Of a stretch of DNA of 64,000 bases, positions 32,501 through 45,400 are shown one piece after another. A model generated the notes under the pieces. It worked only from the letters and a program-made list of their open reading frames with translations. It ran no database searches and was not told the origin of the DNA. Positions within the stretch are counted from its first letter, which is position 1, and every line of letters begins with the position of its first letter. Both the position numbers and the translations under genes were made by a program. The stretch is from Ligustrum vulgare (taxonomy: Eukaryota > Streptophyta > Magnoliopsida > Lamiales > Oleaceae). The stretch covers positions 38,422,929 to 38,486,928 of the forward strand of contig OY743190.1 in the NCBI GenBank assembly GCA_963555705.1, written 5' to 3'.

Positions 32501-32891
32501 GATAATAATGGAGCTGAAAAGGAATTTGTGGGTGGTGGCTATGGCTTAGAAAATTGACTAACTTTGATTAAGAAATGTATTTAAAACAGATATATTTTGG
32601 ACTGAAAATAAATCTGAGAATGGATGAATTTTGAGATAAAAATTGAATTACATATTTTGGACTTAAAATAATTTAATAAGGAATATTGGAATTAAAATGA
32701 TTTTGAAAATGATACTTTAATTAAAATAATATAATTATAGAAATTTGGATTTTAATTTAAAATCGAACAAATTCGATATTTCTTGACTTGGCTAGACGAA
32801 TTCGTCGCGGCATAAATTTCAAAACAATAGCGACTCAATTTTCTAAATATTAAAATAATTATTTATTGCATAAAAATTCTGGGTCGCTATA
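29597..32891 (-). repeat. 5' LTR of element A
   Basis: 3295 bp, same length as 22746-26040. The differences I see are single substitutions (for example ccactatc versus ccaccatc, ggttgcg versus ggctgcg, aaatttgga versus aaattcgga). Outer flank is cgcgt. Confidence 0.95.
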
Positions 32892-32896
32892 CGCGT

Positions 32897-35723
32897 TTGT
32901 CTAGCCAAGTCAAGAAATATCGTATTCGTTCGATTTTAAATTAATTTTCGAATTTCTAAAAATATATTATTTTAATTAATTATTTAAAGTATTATTTTCA
33001 AAATCATTTTAAATTCCAATTTTCCTTATTTAAATTATTTTAAGTCCAAGTACGTAATTCAATTTTATCTCAAAATTTATTCTTAAATTTATTTTCAGTC
33101 CAAAATATATCAATTTTAATTCCATTTCCTAATCGAAGTTAGTCAAATTTTTAGTTAATTATCATAAATTTAATCCTACCATCAATCCCATAAGATTCCC
33201 AAACTTGGCATCATAATTTTTCTATAAATTATGCACCTATTTCTAATTCATTTCCACCTAATTGTCCACTATCCTATTCTATAATACCTAATCAGTACAT
33301 ATATTTCTCTTCTTCCCCATCACAACTCACGTCCCCCACATTTGGTCATTTCCTTCTTTATTACTCTTTCCACCTCACTATACCATCACCAAAACATCTT
33401 TAACATGGACACACAAAAACACCATCATTATCATCATCAACTCCACCTCATTTCCAACCCATACTCCATCACTTTCATCCTCACACTTCCACCTAACACA
33501 ATCTCACCAAATTCCCATCACCTATATCATCATCATCACCCAACCGAGACTACAACCAACCTACACCATCTCCATCAATCCAATTCAATCCACCATTTCA
33601 CCACTTCATCATCCTCAGCACCTGCACCTTTATCGCCGAAAGCCATAGCCTCCACTATATCATTTTCACCCAATCAGCCTGACCAAGAACATCACCATCC
33701 CCACACATCCTCTGCTTGAACTTCATTCATAAACCAACAACTACCCCATTGGTAACATCCAACTTCACTGCCTCCTTCCTAATCCACCACAATACGGCCA
33801 ACCACCATCAACACTGTCAAAGCTGACCCAAGAACCAGATTTTGAATCCATGAAAACACTGCTTTCAGTCCACCAGCAGCTACCAATTCACCAAGTATAT
33901 ATTCATCACCAAAACGACAAATTCTGATATCCTGCAACAACCATCACCAAACAAAGTTCCAACAAATCAATCTGCAACCAAGGACAAATCAAACCATTAT
34001 CATCAATGTCAATACCACCAGTTCACTGCCAAGCCAACCAACCTCACCACTGCATTCCACCATAAACACCATCATCAACCACCACCGAGCCACCCACAAT
34101 TCCAGCAGTTAAACCACAATACCACCAGTTAGCCAATCATCAGCTATGCCACGACCCTTGCATCATCCTCACCAACCAGCTGCAACCACAGTTAGAACCA
34201 CCACAGCGCCACCATCGCAATCACTACAAACGAACCTCGAACCCGCACACTGCCCATTTTCGTTTAATATCCAAACGAGCCCCAAATTCAAAAACAAAAC
34301 CCAAAGAAAAACCCATGAATCAATAAGTTTATTTCTTACTTCAACCACCACTTCGTCGGAGCTATCGCCGGAAATCGCCCCACCTTAAGCCGCAATTTTA
34401 CCTCAGTTTTTGCACCCAACCTCGCATATGAACCCCAAATCAGAACTCCCATCCTTTTCCCGTCGCTCGCCGCACCTTACGTCTATGTTTCGCCGGCGTT
34501 CCACCGGCTGTAGATCGGAGCTTCGGATTTTGTCTTCGCCGAACTCTCTCTTCTCTGATACGATACGAAAATGGTATTGATGGAGAGAGAGTAATATGAT
34601 ATTTTGAAATATATGAATATATTATGATTTTGATTAATTGCATATGATAGCCCAAGTTTTAAAAGGTTTCAATTCGGTCCCTAATCTTATTATATTTTAA
34701 AAGAACAGTTTCTTAAGTTTTTAAATAAGTTTTAATCAGCCCTTTCATTTTAAAAATCTATTATTTCAGCCCTATAATTAAATATTTCGTTTTTAAGTTT
34801 CAACTTAAGTTTTTGAAAAATTTACATTTTAGTCCCTCAAGTTTGAAATGTATTCATTTTGGTCCCTTAACTTTCAAAGTATTCATTTTAGTCCCTCAAA
34901 TTTCAAAAGTATTCATTTTAGTCCCTCACCTTTCAAAAGTACTCATTTTTGTCCCTCACCTTTCAAAAGTACTCATTTTAGTCCATCAACTTTCAAATCA
35001 TCAATTTCAATCCTCAAATTGTAAATTATCATTTTAAACTACAAATTTCAAAAGACTAATGTACCTTATGGGCTAGACGAAGCGTACGGAGATTTGAAAG
35101 ATTGAAGTCATTTCCCGCTCAACTATGCACTCGTCGGATTTAAGGTAGACTCGCCCCACTAATTGATTTATATTATAATTGCATGTGTTATGTGGATTTG
35201 TGTGATTTTATGCTTAATTGCATGAGAAAAGAATATCTCTTTTGAGATAAAGAATTATGTTATGCTGGGCATAACTTATCTGCTAGCCAAGAAAAGAAAA
35301 GAATGTGTTCATTTGCGTTCACTATGTGATGCCTATGAATAAGAAAAGAATGTCACTACATTATTTGCATAGTTTCTTGTCCAATTATCTTGTAGATTAA
35401 TTATTGGCGATGAGTCTACTGAGTATTTCATTTTGAAATGCTCAACCCGTTATTTTAACAATTTTTGCAGATTTCGGAGACGGTGGCGAGTGATGGGCAA
35501 TGACGGAAAATTACAAATTGATATTTTTTTAAAAGTCGTGAGCTTTGAAATAATTATTTCATTTTATCAAGAATTATCATTTTTATAAATTTGTACGAAT
35601 TTACTTATTCCATTTGAATTATCGCTAAACTTTTATTCAATAAATGCAATATTTAATATTTAGTCATTTTCCGCAACAAAGTTTATTCAAGAATTTAGAA
35701 AAGTGACGTTCCTGCGCTCCTAG
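32897..35723 (+). repeat. Solo LTR C, middle piece
   Basis: Reverse-complement relative of the A and B LTRs, running from ttgtctagccaagtc to ctgcgctcctag. The frames at 33342-33719 and 34146-34388 (His/Pro/Thr-rich) come from the low-complexity part of the LTR and are not credible genes. Confidence 0.85.
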
Positions 35724-38700
35724 TGTAGCGCCCCGAGTTCCGTATACCCGATTCACTACGTCATTTTCTGTCTAAATTTTTCGAATAATATTTTTGCGGA
35801 AGAAATAATTGAAATTCATTTTTGGCAACATTAAATAAACTGTAATGGCCGCTAAAATTGAAAACATTTATGAAACCATTTGAAATAGTAAATCGAACCA
35901 TTAATATTGTAAAGAAATTGCCAATATCATAATTTCTCAAATAAATGAACTTCTCTAAATTATTCGATTGTTTGGAAAATACGGAAATCATTAACGTCAA
36001 ACTTTCAACCGTTCAACGATTATTGCCACCATCATTCATCGCTCGCCACCGTCTCCGAAATCTGCAAAACTGTTAAAAAGTAGGGTGAGTATTTCATGGG
36101 GGAAATACTCAGTAGACTCATCGCAAATTAATTTAATTTATAAGATGATTAAACACATAAATCCCGGCTCTTTATAAAACGGGCATTGATAGAGCTTCTT
36201 TATAAAACAGCTCTTGATAAAACTCATATTGTGCATTACAGCACGGGACATATTTTACAAATCATAGGCTCTTTGAAAATAGCTCTTTGAAAACAGTTCT
36301 TTGAAAACCATATACTTATAAAACATTTTAATTATGCCAAGCATAATTTCTTTTGAAAGCATAACATAAGATAGGATTGAAATCCTCATAAACATAAATA
36401 GACACAAGAACTTTACCGAACTTAGGTGGCAAGAATTCTTATGCAGTAAAATCATAATAACAGTAAGTTTTCATCATAACATAGGATAATATCGAAATCC
36501 TCGTAAACATAAGAATTTTACCGAACTTAGGTGGCAAGAATTCTTATGTAGTAAGTCATAATAACAGTAAGATCATAATAACAGTAAGTATACCAAAACA
36601 TAATTCATGAAATTCATAGGGATCATTTCCATCATAACATAAGATAGGATCGAAATCCTCATAAACATACGCGACAGGAATTTTACCGAACTTAGGTGGT
36701 AAATCCTCATAAACATATGGAAAGGCAGGAATTTTACCGAACTTAGGTGGTAAATCCTCATAAACTTATGGAGACACAGAATTCTACCGAACTTAGGTGG
36801 TAAGAATTCTTATGCGTAGCAATGATCCAAAACATATAAAACATTATCGTAAAAACATAGGGTATACTTACTTTTCATAAAACATACTTAATTTTCTTGA
36901 AAATTGACTTTCACAAGTCACATGACATTTATATGAAATCATAATTTAAATCAATTAATAAGTGCGAGTCTACCTCAAATCCGACGAGTGCAAAGTTGAG
37001 CGGGAATGACTTCAATTTCTTTAAATTCTCCGTACGCTTCGTCTTAGCCAATAAGTCACTTTAGTCTATCGAATATATAGTTCAAAATGATAAATTATAA
37101 TTTGAGGACTGAAATTGATGTTTTGAAAGTTGAGGGACTAAAATAGATATTTTGAAAGTTGAGGGATTAAAATGAATACTTTTGATAGTTGAGGGACTAA
37201 AATGAATACTTTTAAAACTTGAGCTTAAAAGTAAATCAGCAGGGACTGAAGTGATCAGATTTTGAAAATGAAAGGGCTGATTAAAACTCATTTAAAACTT
37301 AAGGGCTGAAATTAAAAAGATTTAAAGCTGAAAGGACTGAATTGAAACAAATTAAAACTTCAGGACTATAGTTGCAAATTTCCGAAAATTAAAATATTAA
37401 AATAGATTATTCTCTCTCTATCACTACACTCTCTCTCTCGTCATTTCTCTCAACTGGAAGGTTCAGAGGCGATGAGAGCACGCGAGGCCTCTCACCCATT
37501 TCCGGCGCTACAACCGGCGATTGGCCGGCGGAACGTTGCCGCATGGTGGCGGCAAGAGGCGGCCAAGGAGTGTTTCAAATTTGAGGGATTGGTTGCGAGT
37601 TTTGAGTGCGAAACCGTGTGCGATCGTGGCTTGATTTCACGATTTTCCGGCGAGTTTACCGGCGGTCGAGGTAGGTAAGTATTTGGGATAACTTATTCTG
37701 GGTTTTCAGTTTTGATTTTGGGTTTGATTTTGGTACAACTTTATACTGAATTGGAGTTGGACAGTAGGCGGTTTGTGGGTGGCGTGTGACGGTTTGGGAA
37801 ATGGTGGTGGTTGCGCTACAGCAGTGTTGGTGATGGATATGGACGGTGCTGCAGTTGGTTTGATTTGAGGTTCGATTGATGGGTGGTGACTGTGGTTGAG
37901 TTAATTTCCGGTGATGGTTTGATCGATGATAAAATGATGAATACTGTGGTTGATTGCAATGAGGTGAGGGTGATTCAGCAGTGATGGTGTCTGCTTGATC
38001 AAAATTGGTTGAGGCAGTGTTTGGTTTGTTCGATTGGGAGTCATGGAGATGATTTCTTGAATTGAGCAGTGCATTGATAGTGAATTTGCTGTGAATTGGT
38101 GGTGTCCGGTGATGATGATGCTGATTTGAAAATGATGGTGAATCAACAGCTTTGGTGAATTGGATGTTTAACATTACCCTTTTGTTGATGGTTGGAGACT
38201 GATTGCAGATTGAGCTGCACTGGGGTGGTGAGGATGGAAGGCAACATCTGTGGTGGCTGCATTGGTGGTTGCAGCATAGGTGCTTATAGAAATGGCCGGT
38301 TTTGGAGTTGAGGCAAAGCTTGTGGATTGATGATGATTATAGTGATTGTCGTGATGGTGATTTATTGGAGAGAAAAGTGGGAGACATGGGGAATAATTAG
38401 TTGGTTTGGTGATGATGATGTCTTGAGGATGAAAGTGCTCAAAAGGAAAGAAAAAAAAGAAAATAAAATGATTAATGGGAACATGGGGAATATGAGTAGA
38501 GTAGGTGCTTAATAATGTAATAAAGATGAAAAACGTGGGAAGTAATCCATTGAAAATTAGACTAATTTTGATTAAGAAATGTGTTTAAAACAGATATACT
38601 TTGGACTGAAAATAATTTGAGAATAAATAAATTTTTGAGATAAAATTGAATTACGTATTTGGACTTGAAATAATTTGAATAAAGAAAATTGAGATATTTT

Positions 38701-38934
38701 AATAAATTTGGAATTAAAAATGATTTTGAAAATAATACTTTGAATAAATAATTAAAATAACATAATTTTAGAAATTCGGATTTTAATTTAAAATCGAACA
38801 AATTCGATATTTCTTGACTTGGCTAGACGAATCCGTCGCGGCATTAATTTCAAAATAATAAATGAAATAGTAGCGACACAATTTTCTAAATATTAAAATA
38901 ATTATTTATTGCATAAAAATTCTGGGTCGCTATA
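35724..38934 (-). repeat. 3' LTR of element B
   Basis: Plus-strand ends tgtagcgccc and gtcgctata (TA..CA type on the element strand). It holds shortened tandem repeats at 36360-36815. A 68-codon frame at 37472-37678 precedes AG/GTAAGT at 37675 on the cargo strand, the counterpart of the donor-like site in A. Confidence 0.95.
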
Positions 38935-38948
38935 ATCTTACCTCCTTA
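38935..38948 (-). promoter_or_regulatory. Polypurine tract of element B
   Basis: On the minus strand AAGGAGGTAAGAT abuts the LTR start TATAGCGACC. Confidence 0.75.
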
Positions 38949-39708
38949 AAATAATTTCGTCCTCGAAATTAAACTTACTTAATCTTATAATTTCTGAATA
39001 CTTAATCAGAATCTCTTCTTCTTATCATCGAATATTCTCAAAATAATCAAAACAATTCCCAATCGTATGTAAAAATTTCATCATATCTTGTAGTATTCAT
39101 GTAACTTGTCACTTATCATCGTATCATGTGACCTCAATTATTCGTATATATCTCTAAAATTTCAACAAATCTTTACTGACATATCGTATCATAATAATTT
39201 TTTTTCCTTTCTTATCATCGAAAATTCCAAAAATAATCCAAGAATTACCTGAATATCTTCTCTACGTAATATACCCAAACATATCAACATAATATTATCA
39301 ACTTATCTTTCCAATATTTGTAACCCAAAATTCAGAAAACAAATATCTCCCAAAACTAAGATTCTATACTTAAATGTCACCACATTTCCTGCAAAGTATT
39401 TCTTTCACTTGTATATACGTATTAACTCTAATTCGATACGGTCTCCAATTCACTTTCCACGTATCAACACACTATACCATGATTATCATTATTATAACAA
39501 AATATCAGTACCCATAATCCAAGAAAATATTCCAAATCTCCAATCAAATCTCCTTTATCGATAAAATTTAACAGCGCATTACTTCTTGTCTCCTCTTTTC
39601 ATTAAAATAATCCTGCGCTTTCTTGCTGGTCACAACATCACGCGGATTCACTCAGATCCTTTACGCTTTTAAATAGTTCATGCTGAGAAGAGGTTGAATC
39701 ATCAAACA
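38949..39708 (+). other. Non-coding segment upstream of the cargo ORFs (element B)
   Basis: A short pol 3' remnant (to about 39025), then AT-rich sequence matching 26281-26930. TATA-like tttaaata at 39668-39675, about 35 bp before the ATG at 39709. Confidence 0.5.
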
Positions 39709-40260
39709 ATGGATATCATTCTTTCTAACATTCGCAAGTATTATTCCAGTCTTCCTATGAATGATCTGAGAAAGATCTATAAAATAAGGCTCGAAAGATT
39801 GAGGTTGCTAATGGCTCATGATATTCCAGAAGATGTTCGCTGGCTGATAGAAGCAAAGGTTCGACTATCTGGTGAATTACCATCAACATTTCCAAAACAT
39901 ATGCCTGGTTTAGGCAAAAGCACGTTCGCAAAGAAACGAAGAGCAAAAAGACTGGGTGGTTGCTACAAATGTGCTCGTTGGAACTGTAATACACGTTGCA
40001 AATCAGTAGGATATTCTTCTACTAATCGGGATGATAAAATCGAATTCATAAAGGGTGGACTGAGTAAGGAGTCTTTGGATGATATTCGACTGACTCTTGA
40101 GACGCACCCAAGTGGTTATGTACAACGTGAACTTCTCTCCTTATACGCTCAGTTTAACGAGGACAAAAATCGTTATAATCTCCAAAATATAATATCGAAA
40201 GATCCTGTTTGCCAGTCTGTTTTACAAAATGAGGCTTCTGGCAGTTCAGCAATGATATAA
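39709..40260 (+). CDS. Cargo ORF 1: basic four-cysteine protein resembling viral nucleic-acid-binding proteins (element B)
   Basis: A 183-residue intact ORF; the ATG at 39709 is chosen because it matches the element A copy (an upstream in-frame TTG is not a credible start). It has the same basic run at 70-82 and Cys85/88/93/97 cluster as the A copy, all unchanged. By eye the two copies differ at 17 codons, 11 of them silent; the six replacements lie outside the basic and cysteine region. Function unknown; nucleic-acid binding is inferred from composition and from the resemblance to carlavirus-type cysteine-rich proteins. Next gene: LOG, 340 bp downstream. Confidence 0.6.
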   Translation: MDIILSNIRKYYSSLPMNDLRKIYKIRLERLRLLMAHDIPEDVRWLIEAKVRLSGELPSTFPKHMPGLGKSTFAKKRRAKRLGGCYKCARWNCNTRCKSVGYSSTNRDDKIEFIKGGLSKESLDDIRLTLETHPSGYVQRELLSLYAQFNEDKNRYNLQNIISKDPVCQSVLQNEASGSSAMI

Positions 40261-40316
40261 GGTAAATCTTTTTAAAATATTTTGCTGCTTTCTTTCACGC
40301 GTTTTGGAAATAAAAT

Positions 40317-40398
40317 ATATTTTCCTTTCTCGAGGTTTGATAAAGCTGGAAATAAATATATTTTCCTTTCTCGAGGTTTGATAAAGCTGGAAATAAAT
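40317..40398 (+). repeat. 41-bp tandem duplication between the cargo ORFs (element B)
   Basis: The unit starting tatattttcctttctcgagg is present twice in B and once in A. It lies upstream of the tttaaata box (about 40518) and changes the spacing of the LOG upstream region. Confidence 0.9.
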
Positions 40399-40600
40399 AT
40401 TAAATCGCCGAAAGGTGACAGCCTCGATACGATAAAAATATTCAAAAGTGGGCTGATTTTGTCAAAAGTAAATCTTTACTTTTTCAGAATCAATCAAAAA
40501 CAGTAAATTTTTCCGGCTTTAAATAGCCAAACATATTTCATAGTTCAGGCATCCCAAAATCACATCTTCTTCGTAAGTTTTCCCTTCTTTACTATCAAAG

Positions 40601-41254
40601 ATGGAAGCACCAAAACTTCGACAGATCAAAACTATTTGTGTATTTTGTGGATCAAAAGTAGGGAAAGGCTTCGGTTATCTAGAAGCGGCTGTAGATCTTG
40701 GAAAGAAACTGGGGGAAAAAGGTATCACTCTTGTATATGGGGGTGGTAGCAGTGGTCTAATGGGTTGTGTTTCCCAATCTGCTCTTGCAGAGAAATCAAA
40801 AGTAATCGGTGTCATACCTGTCCCTTTGGTAGATGTTGCAGGCAAAACACGAGGGCATGAAGTTCAAACCTTATCCATCCATGAACGCATAACTTGTATG
40901 CTATATGGTTCTGATGCCTTTATAGCCCTGCCCGGAGGTTTTGGTACCTTAGAAGAAATCTTTAACATTACCTCGTGGGCTCAACTAGATCTCCATACTA
41001 AGCCTATTGGGCTTCTGAATGTTAACAATTTCTTTGATGGTTTGTTAACCTTTCTTGATTATGCTGTGGAACAGGGATTCATCTCTCCATTTTCCAGAAG
41101 GCTTCTTATTTCTGCTCCTACTATTGATGAACTACTGGATAAGCTGCAGTCATATATCTCAATACAAGATCCAGCAGGAGTTAAGATAGATTGGTCGCAA
41201 GGAAGGGGAATCAAGCGAAAATGGAGTCCGGTTAATGTAAATTTAACTCTTTGA
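40601..41254 (+). CDS. LOG: LOG-type cytokinin riboside 5'-monophosphate phosphoribohydrolase, intact (element B)
   Basis: 217 residues, the usual LOG length, single exon. It hydrolyses cytokinin nucleotides (such as iPRMP) to the free active base and ribose 5-phosphate, in the cytosol. Visible: VFCGS (14-18), GGGSSGLMG (47-55), Arg96 in HERITCM, and the signature PGGxGTxxE as PGGFGTLEE (111-119). Near Arg96 most plant LOGs have a Lys-Ala-Glu sequence; here Ile-Thr-Cys is found, so activity should not be taken for granted. A tttaaata box lies about 76 bp upstream; three hairpin repeats and an AATAAA-like signal follow. Antisense to the retrotransposon and bracketed by its LTRs, so it is cargo, not a host locus. 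Confidence 0.93.
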   Translation: MEAPKLRQIKTICVFCGSKVGKGFGYLEAAVDLGKKLGEKGITLVYGGGSSGLMGCVSQSALAEKSKVIGVIPVPLVDVAGKTRGHEVQTLSIHERITCMLYGSDAFIALPGGFGTLEEIFNITSWAQLDLHTKPIGLLNVNNFFDGLLTFLDYAVEQGFISPFSRRLLISAPTIDELLDKLQSYISIQDPAGVKIDWSQGRGIKRKWSPVNVNLTL

Positions 41255-41263
41255 ATCTTAGAA

Positions 41264-41482
41264 TAGGTGGGGGTAGAGTACGGAGTATTCTTACTCTCGA
41301 GACACCCCTCCATTTACTAGGATTTCCTTAATGTTTAAATCTTGTGTGTACTTCAAAGATTCCAGGTGGTAGATTACGGAGTATTCTTACTCTCGAAACA
41401 CACCTCTTTGAAGGTTTCTTTATTTCCTCAAAAGATCAGAGGTGGTAGGATACGGCTACTCCGGAAACACATCTCTCATTCT
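41264..41482 (+). repeat. Three hairpin repeats after LOG (element B)
   Basis: Units at about 41264-41310, 41364-41408 and 41440-41482, matching the array in element A. The first starts only about ten bases after the LOG stop codon, so they would be in the 3' untranslated region of a LOG transcript. Confidence 0.8.
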
Positions 41483-41549
41483 GAGGATCTTTCCATGTTT
41501 TTCTCTTATGCTTTCGTGTGTTTCATGTATTCCTTTCCAGTGTGACTCT

Positions 41550-42430
41550 TGTGTGTTCTCCTTATGAGAAAATAATAAAATTTCTGCTATCATCTACTAA
41601 ATCTCGTTTGTGATGTAAATGATCTTGCATGTCTAACCTTAATTCCTTTAGTGGATGCTTATCATATTATGCTCTTAATTCCAAATGATAAAATTCTGGA
41701 CAGAGTCTCCCTTGTAATTTGGACTTATTCCAAACCATAAGCATACTTCATAACTCACAATAATAAATAACTCCACATTTGATCACAACGATCTAAAAAT
41801 ATTGAAAACGATTCCAACACTTCAATATCATCAAAATATCCCATAATTCAATTCATAATTCCTCAACATAGAAATTTCAAATCATATTTTTCAATATCAC
41901 AATATTACTTCCTTTCATACCTTAATTGGCTCAAAAGTTACTCATACTTATAAATATATGCCATAAATCATATTCCCAAAATTTATTCACAAAGCCAAAC
42001 TTCATAATAAATTTCTCTTCAACATAGAGGCATAATAAATTAACTCAACATAATATCCATTACTTAATTCTCAATAAAATCATATTATTCCCATTATGCT
42101 CAACACTCGTTTTCTTTAAAAAATTTCTCATAATCATACATTAAAGCATATAAGTTATGACAAAGCATAACAACATCATTATTTTCGAAGAAATACATTC
42201 TTATTTCTCATAAATCATAAGTATCCGAAATACTCTTCATTCTTTCTCATAAATCAATAAAATGAGTATTCGAAATACTGAAATAACTTTAAACATCATA
42301 AACTTCTTTACCTCGGAGTTGGTGGAACGAATGATGGCAGTGGCAATCTTCATCAATAAAATTTTATAATGGAAAATATTTCTTGAAAATTCTTTTTGAA
42401 AATTTTTCCAGTCTACAGAAACGCAGACTA
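41550..42430 (-). other. Element B internal region: cargo 3' end and element leader
   Basis: aataataaaat (about 41571) is the possible polyadenylation signal of the cargo. After that comes AT-rich sequence without ORFs. The last 350 bp match the Tekay-like leader and end at the PBS. B has sequence at about 41910-42080 that differs from A. Confidence 0.6.
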
Positions 42431-42443
42431 GCTCTGATACCAA
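42431..42443 (-). promoter_or_regulatory. Primer-binding site of element B
   Basis: On the minus strand TTGGTATCAGAGC, the initiator tRNA-Met complement, two bases inside the 5' LTR. Confidence 0.9.
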
Positions 42444-42445
42444 CT

Positions 42446-45400
42446 TGTAGCGCCCCGAGTTCCGTATACCCGATTCACTACGTCATTTTCTGTCTAAATT
42501 TTTCGAATAATATTTTTGCGGAAGAAATAATTGAAATTCATTTTTGGCAACATTAAATAAACTGTAATGGCCGCTAAAATTGAAAACATTTATGAAACCA
42601 TTTGAAATAGTAAATCGAACCATTAATATTGTAAAGAAATTGCCAATATCATAATTTCTCAAATAAATGAACTTCTCTAAATTATTCGATTGTTTGGAAA
42701 ATACGGAAATCATTAACGTCAAACTTTCAACCGTTCAACGATTATTGCCACCATCATTCATCGCTCGCCACCGTCTCCGAAATCTGCAAAACTGTTAAAA
42801 AGTAGGGTGAGTATTTCATGGGGGAAATACTCAGTAGACTCATCGCAAATTAATTTAATTTATAAGATGATTAAACACATAAATCCCGGCTCTTTATAAA
42901 ACGGGCATTGATAGAGCTTCTTTATAAAACAGCTCTTGATAAAACTCATATTGTGCATTACAGCACGGGACATATTTTACAAATCATAGGCTCTTTGAAA
43001 ATAGCTCTTTGAAAACAGTTCTTTGAAAACCATATACTTATAAAACATTTTAATTATGCCAAGCATAATTTCTTTTGAAAGCATAACATAAGATAGGATT
43101 GAAATCCTCATAAACATAAATAGACACAAGAACTTTACCGAACTTAGGTGGCAAGAATTCTTATGCAGTAAAATCATAATAACAGTAAGTTTTCATCATA
43201 ACATAGGATAATATCGAAATCCTCGTAAACATAAGAATTTTACCGAACTTAGGTGGCAAGAATTCTTATGTAGTAAGTCATAATAACAGTAAGATCATAA
43301 TAACAGTAAGTATACCAAAACATAATTCATGAAATTCATAGGGATCATTTCCATCATAACATAAGATAGGATCGAAATCCTCATAAACATACGCGACAGG
43401 AATTTTACCGAACTTAGGTGGTAAATCCTCATAAACATATGGAAAGGCAGGAATTTTACCGAACTTAGGTGGTAAATCCTCATAAACTTATGGAGACACA
43501 GAATTCTACCGAACTTAGGTGGTAAGAATTCTTATGCGTAGCAATGATCCAAAACATATAAAACATTATCGTAAAAACATAGGGTATACTTACTTTTCAT
43601 AAAACATACTTAATTTTCTTGAAAATTGACTTTCACAAGTCACATGACATTTATATGAAATCATAATTTAAATCAATTAATAAGTGCGAGTCTACCTCAA
43701 ATCCGACGAGTGCAAAGTTGAGCGGGAATGACTTCAATTTCTTTAAATTCTCCGTACGCTTCGTCTTAGCCAATAAGTCACTTTAGTCTATCGAATATAT
43801 AGTTCAAAATGATAAATTATAATTTGAGGACTGAAATTGATGTTTTGAAAGTTGAGGGACTAAAATAGATATTTTGAAAGTTGAGGGATTAAAATGAATA
43901 CTTTTGATAGTTGAGGGACTAAAATGAATACTTTTAAAACTTGAGCTTAAAAGTAAATCAGCAGGGACTGAAGTGATCAGATTTTGAAAATGAAAGGGCT
44001 GATTAAAACTCATTTAAAACTTAAGGGCTGAAATTAAAAAGATTTAAAGCTGAAAGGACTGAATTGAAACAAATTAAAACTTCAGGACTATAGTTGCAAA
44101 TTTCCGAAAATTAAAATATTAAAATAGATTATTCTCTCTCTATCACTACACTCTCTCTCTCGTCATTTCTCTCAACTGGAAGGTTCAGAGGCGATGAGAG
44201 CACGCGAGGCCTCTCACCCATTTCCGGCGCTACAACCGGCGATTGGCCGGCGGAACGTTGCCGCATGGTGGCGGCAAGAGGCGGCCAAGGAGTGTTTCAA
44301 ATTTGAGGGATTGGTTGCGAGTTTTGAGTGCGAAACCGTGTGCGATCGTGGCTTGATTTCACGATTTTCCGGCGAGTTTACCGGCGGTCGAGGTAGGTAA
44401 GTATTTGGGATAACTTATTCTGGGTTTTCAGTTTTGATTTTGGGTTTGATTTTGGTACAACTTTATACTGAATTGGAGTTGGACAGTAGGCGGTTTGTGG
44501 GTGGCGTGTGACGGTTTGGGAAATGGTGGTGGTTGCGCTACAGCAGTGTTGGTGATGGATATGGACGGTGCTGCAGTTGGTTTGATTTGAGGTTCGATTG
44601 ATGGGTGGTGACTGTGGTTGAGTTAATTTCCGGTGATGGTTTGATCGATGATAAAATGATGAATACTGTGGTTGATTGCAATGAGGTGAGGGTGATTCAG
44701 CAGTGATGGTGTCTGCTTGATCAAAATTGGTTGAGGCAGTGTTTGGTTTGTTCGATTGGGAGTCATGGAGATGATTTCTTGAATTGAGCAGTGCATTGAT
44801 AGTGAATTTGCTGTGAATTGGTGGTGTCCGGTGATGATGATGCTGATTTGAAAATGATGGTGAATCAACAGCTTTGGTGAATTGGATGTTTAACATTACC
44901 CTTTTGTTGATGGTTGGAGACTGATTGCAGATTGAGCTGCACTGGGGTGGTGAGGATGGAAGGCAACATCTGTGGTGGCTGCATTGGTGGTTGCAGCATA
45001 GGTGCTTATAGAAATGGCCGGTTTTGGAGTTGAGGCAAAGCTTGTGGATTGATGATGATTATAGTGATTGTCGTGATGGTGATTTATTGGAGAGAAAAGT
45101 GGGAGACATGGGGAATAATTAGTTGGTTTGGTGATGATGATGTCTTGAGGATGAAAGTGCTCAAAAGGAAAGAAAAAAAAAGAAAATAAAATGATTAATG
45201 GGAACATGGGGAATATGAGTAGAGTAGGTGCTTAATAATGTAATAAAGATGAAAAACGTGGGAAGTAATCCATTGAAAATTAGACTAATTTTGATTAAGA
45301 AATGTGTTTAAAACAGATATACTTTGGACTGAAAATAATTTGAGAATAAATAAATTTTTGAGATAAAATTGAATTACGTATTTGGACTTGAAATAATTTG

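Larger units (their letters stand above)
22746..32891 (-). mobile_element. Element A: cargo-bearing LTR retrotransposon (LOG and zinc-finger ORF)
   Basis: A complete minus-strand element of 10146 bp with two 3295-bp LTRs that differ at about five positions by eye, a perfect TSD cgcgt (22741-22745 and 32892-32896), PBS and PPT. The 3556-bp interior lacks gag-pol. It keeps a 3' pol remnant (26055-26280) and the 5' leader (about 28860-29581), with the cargo cassette between them on the opposite strand. Non-autonomous; family and leader similarity point to Tekay-like helpers. Confidence 0.93.

Noticed and set aside
37656..38174. 172-residue minus-strand frame (also at 44378-44896)
   Set aside because: Same explanation in the element B LTR: His/Asn/Thr-rich translation of low-complexity DNA.
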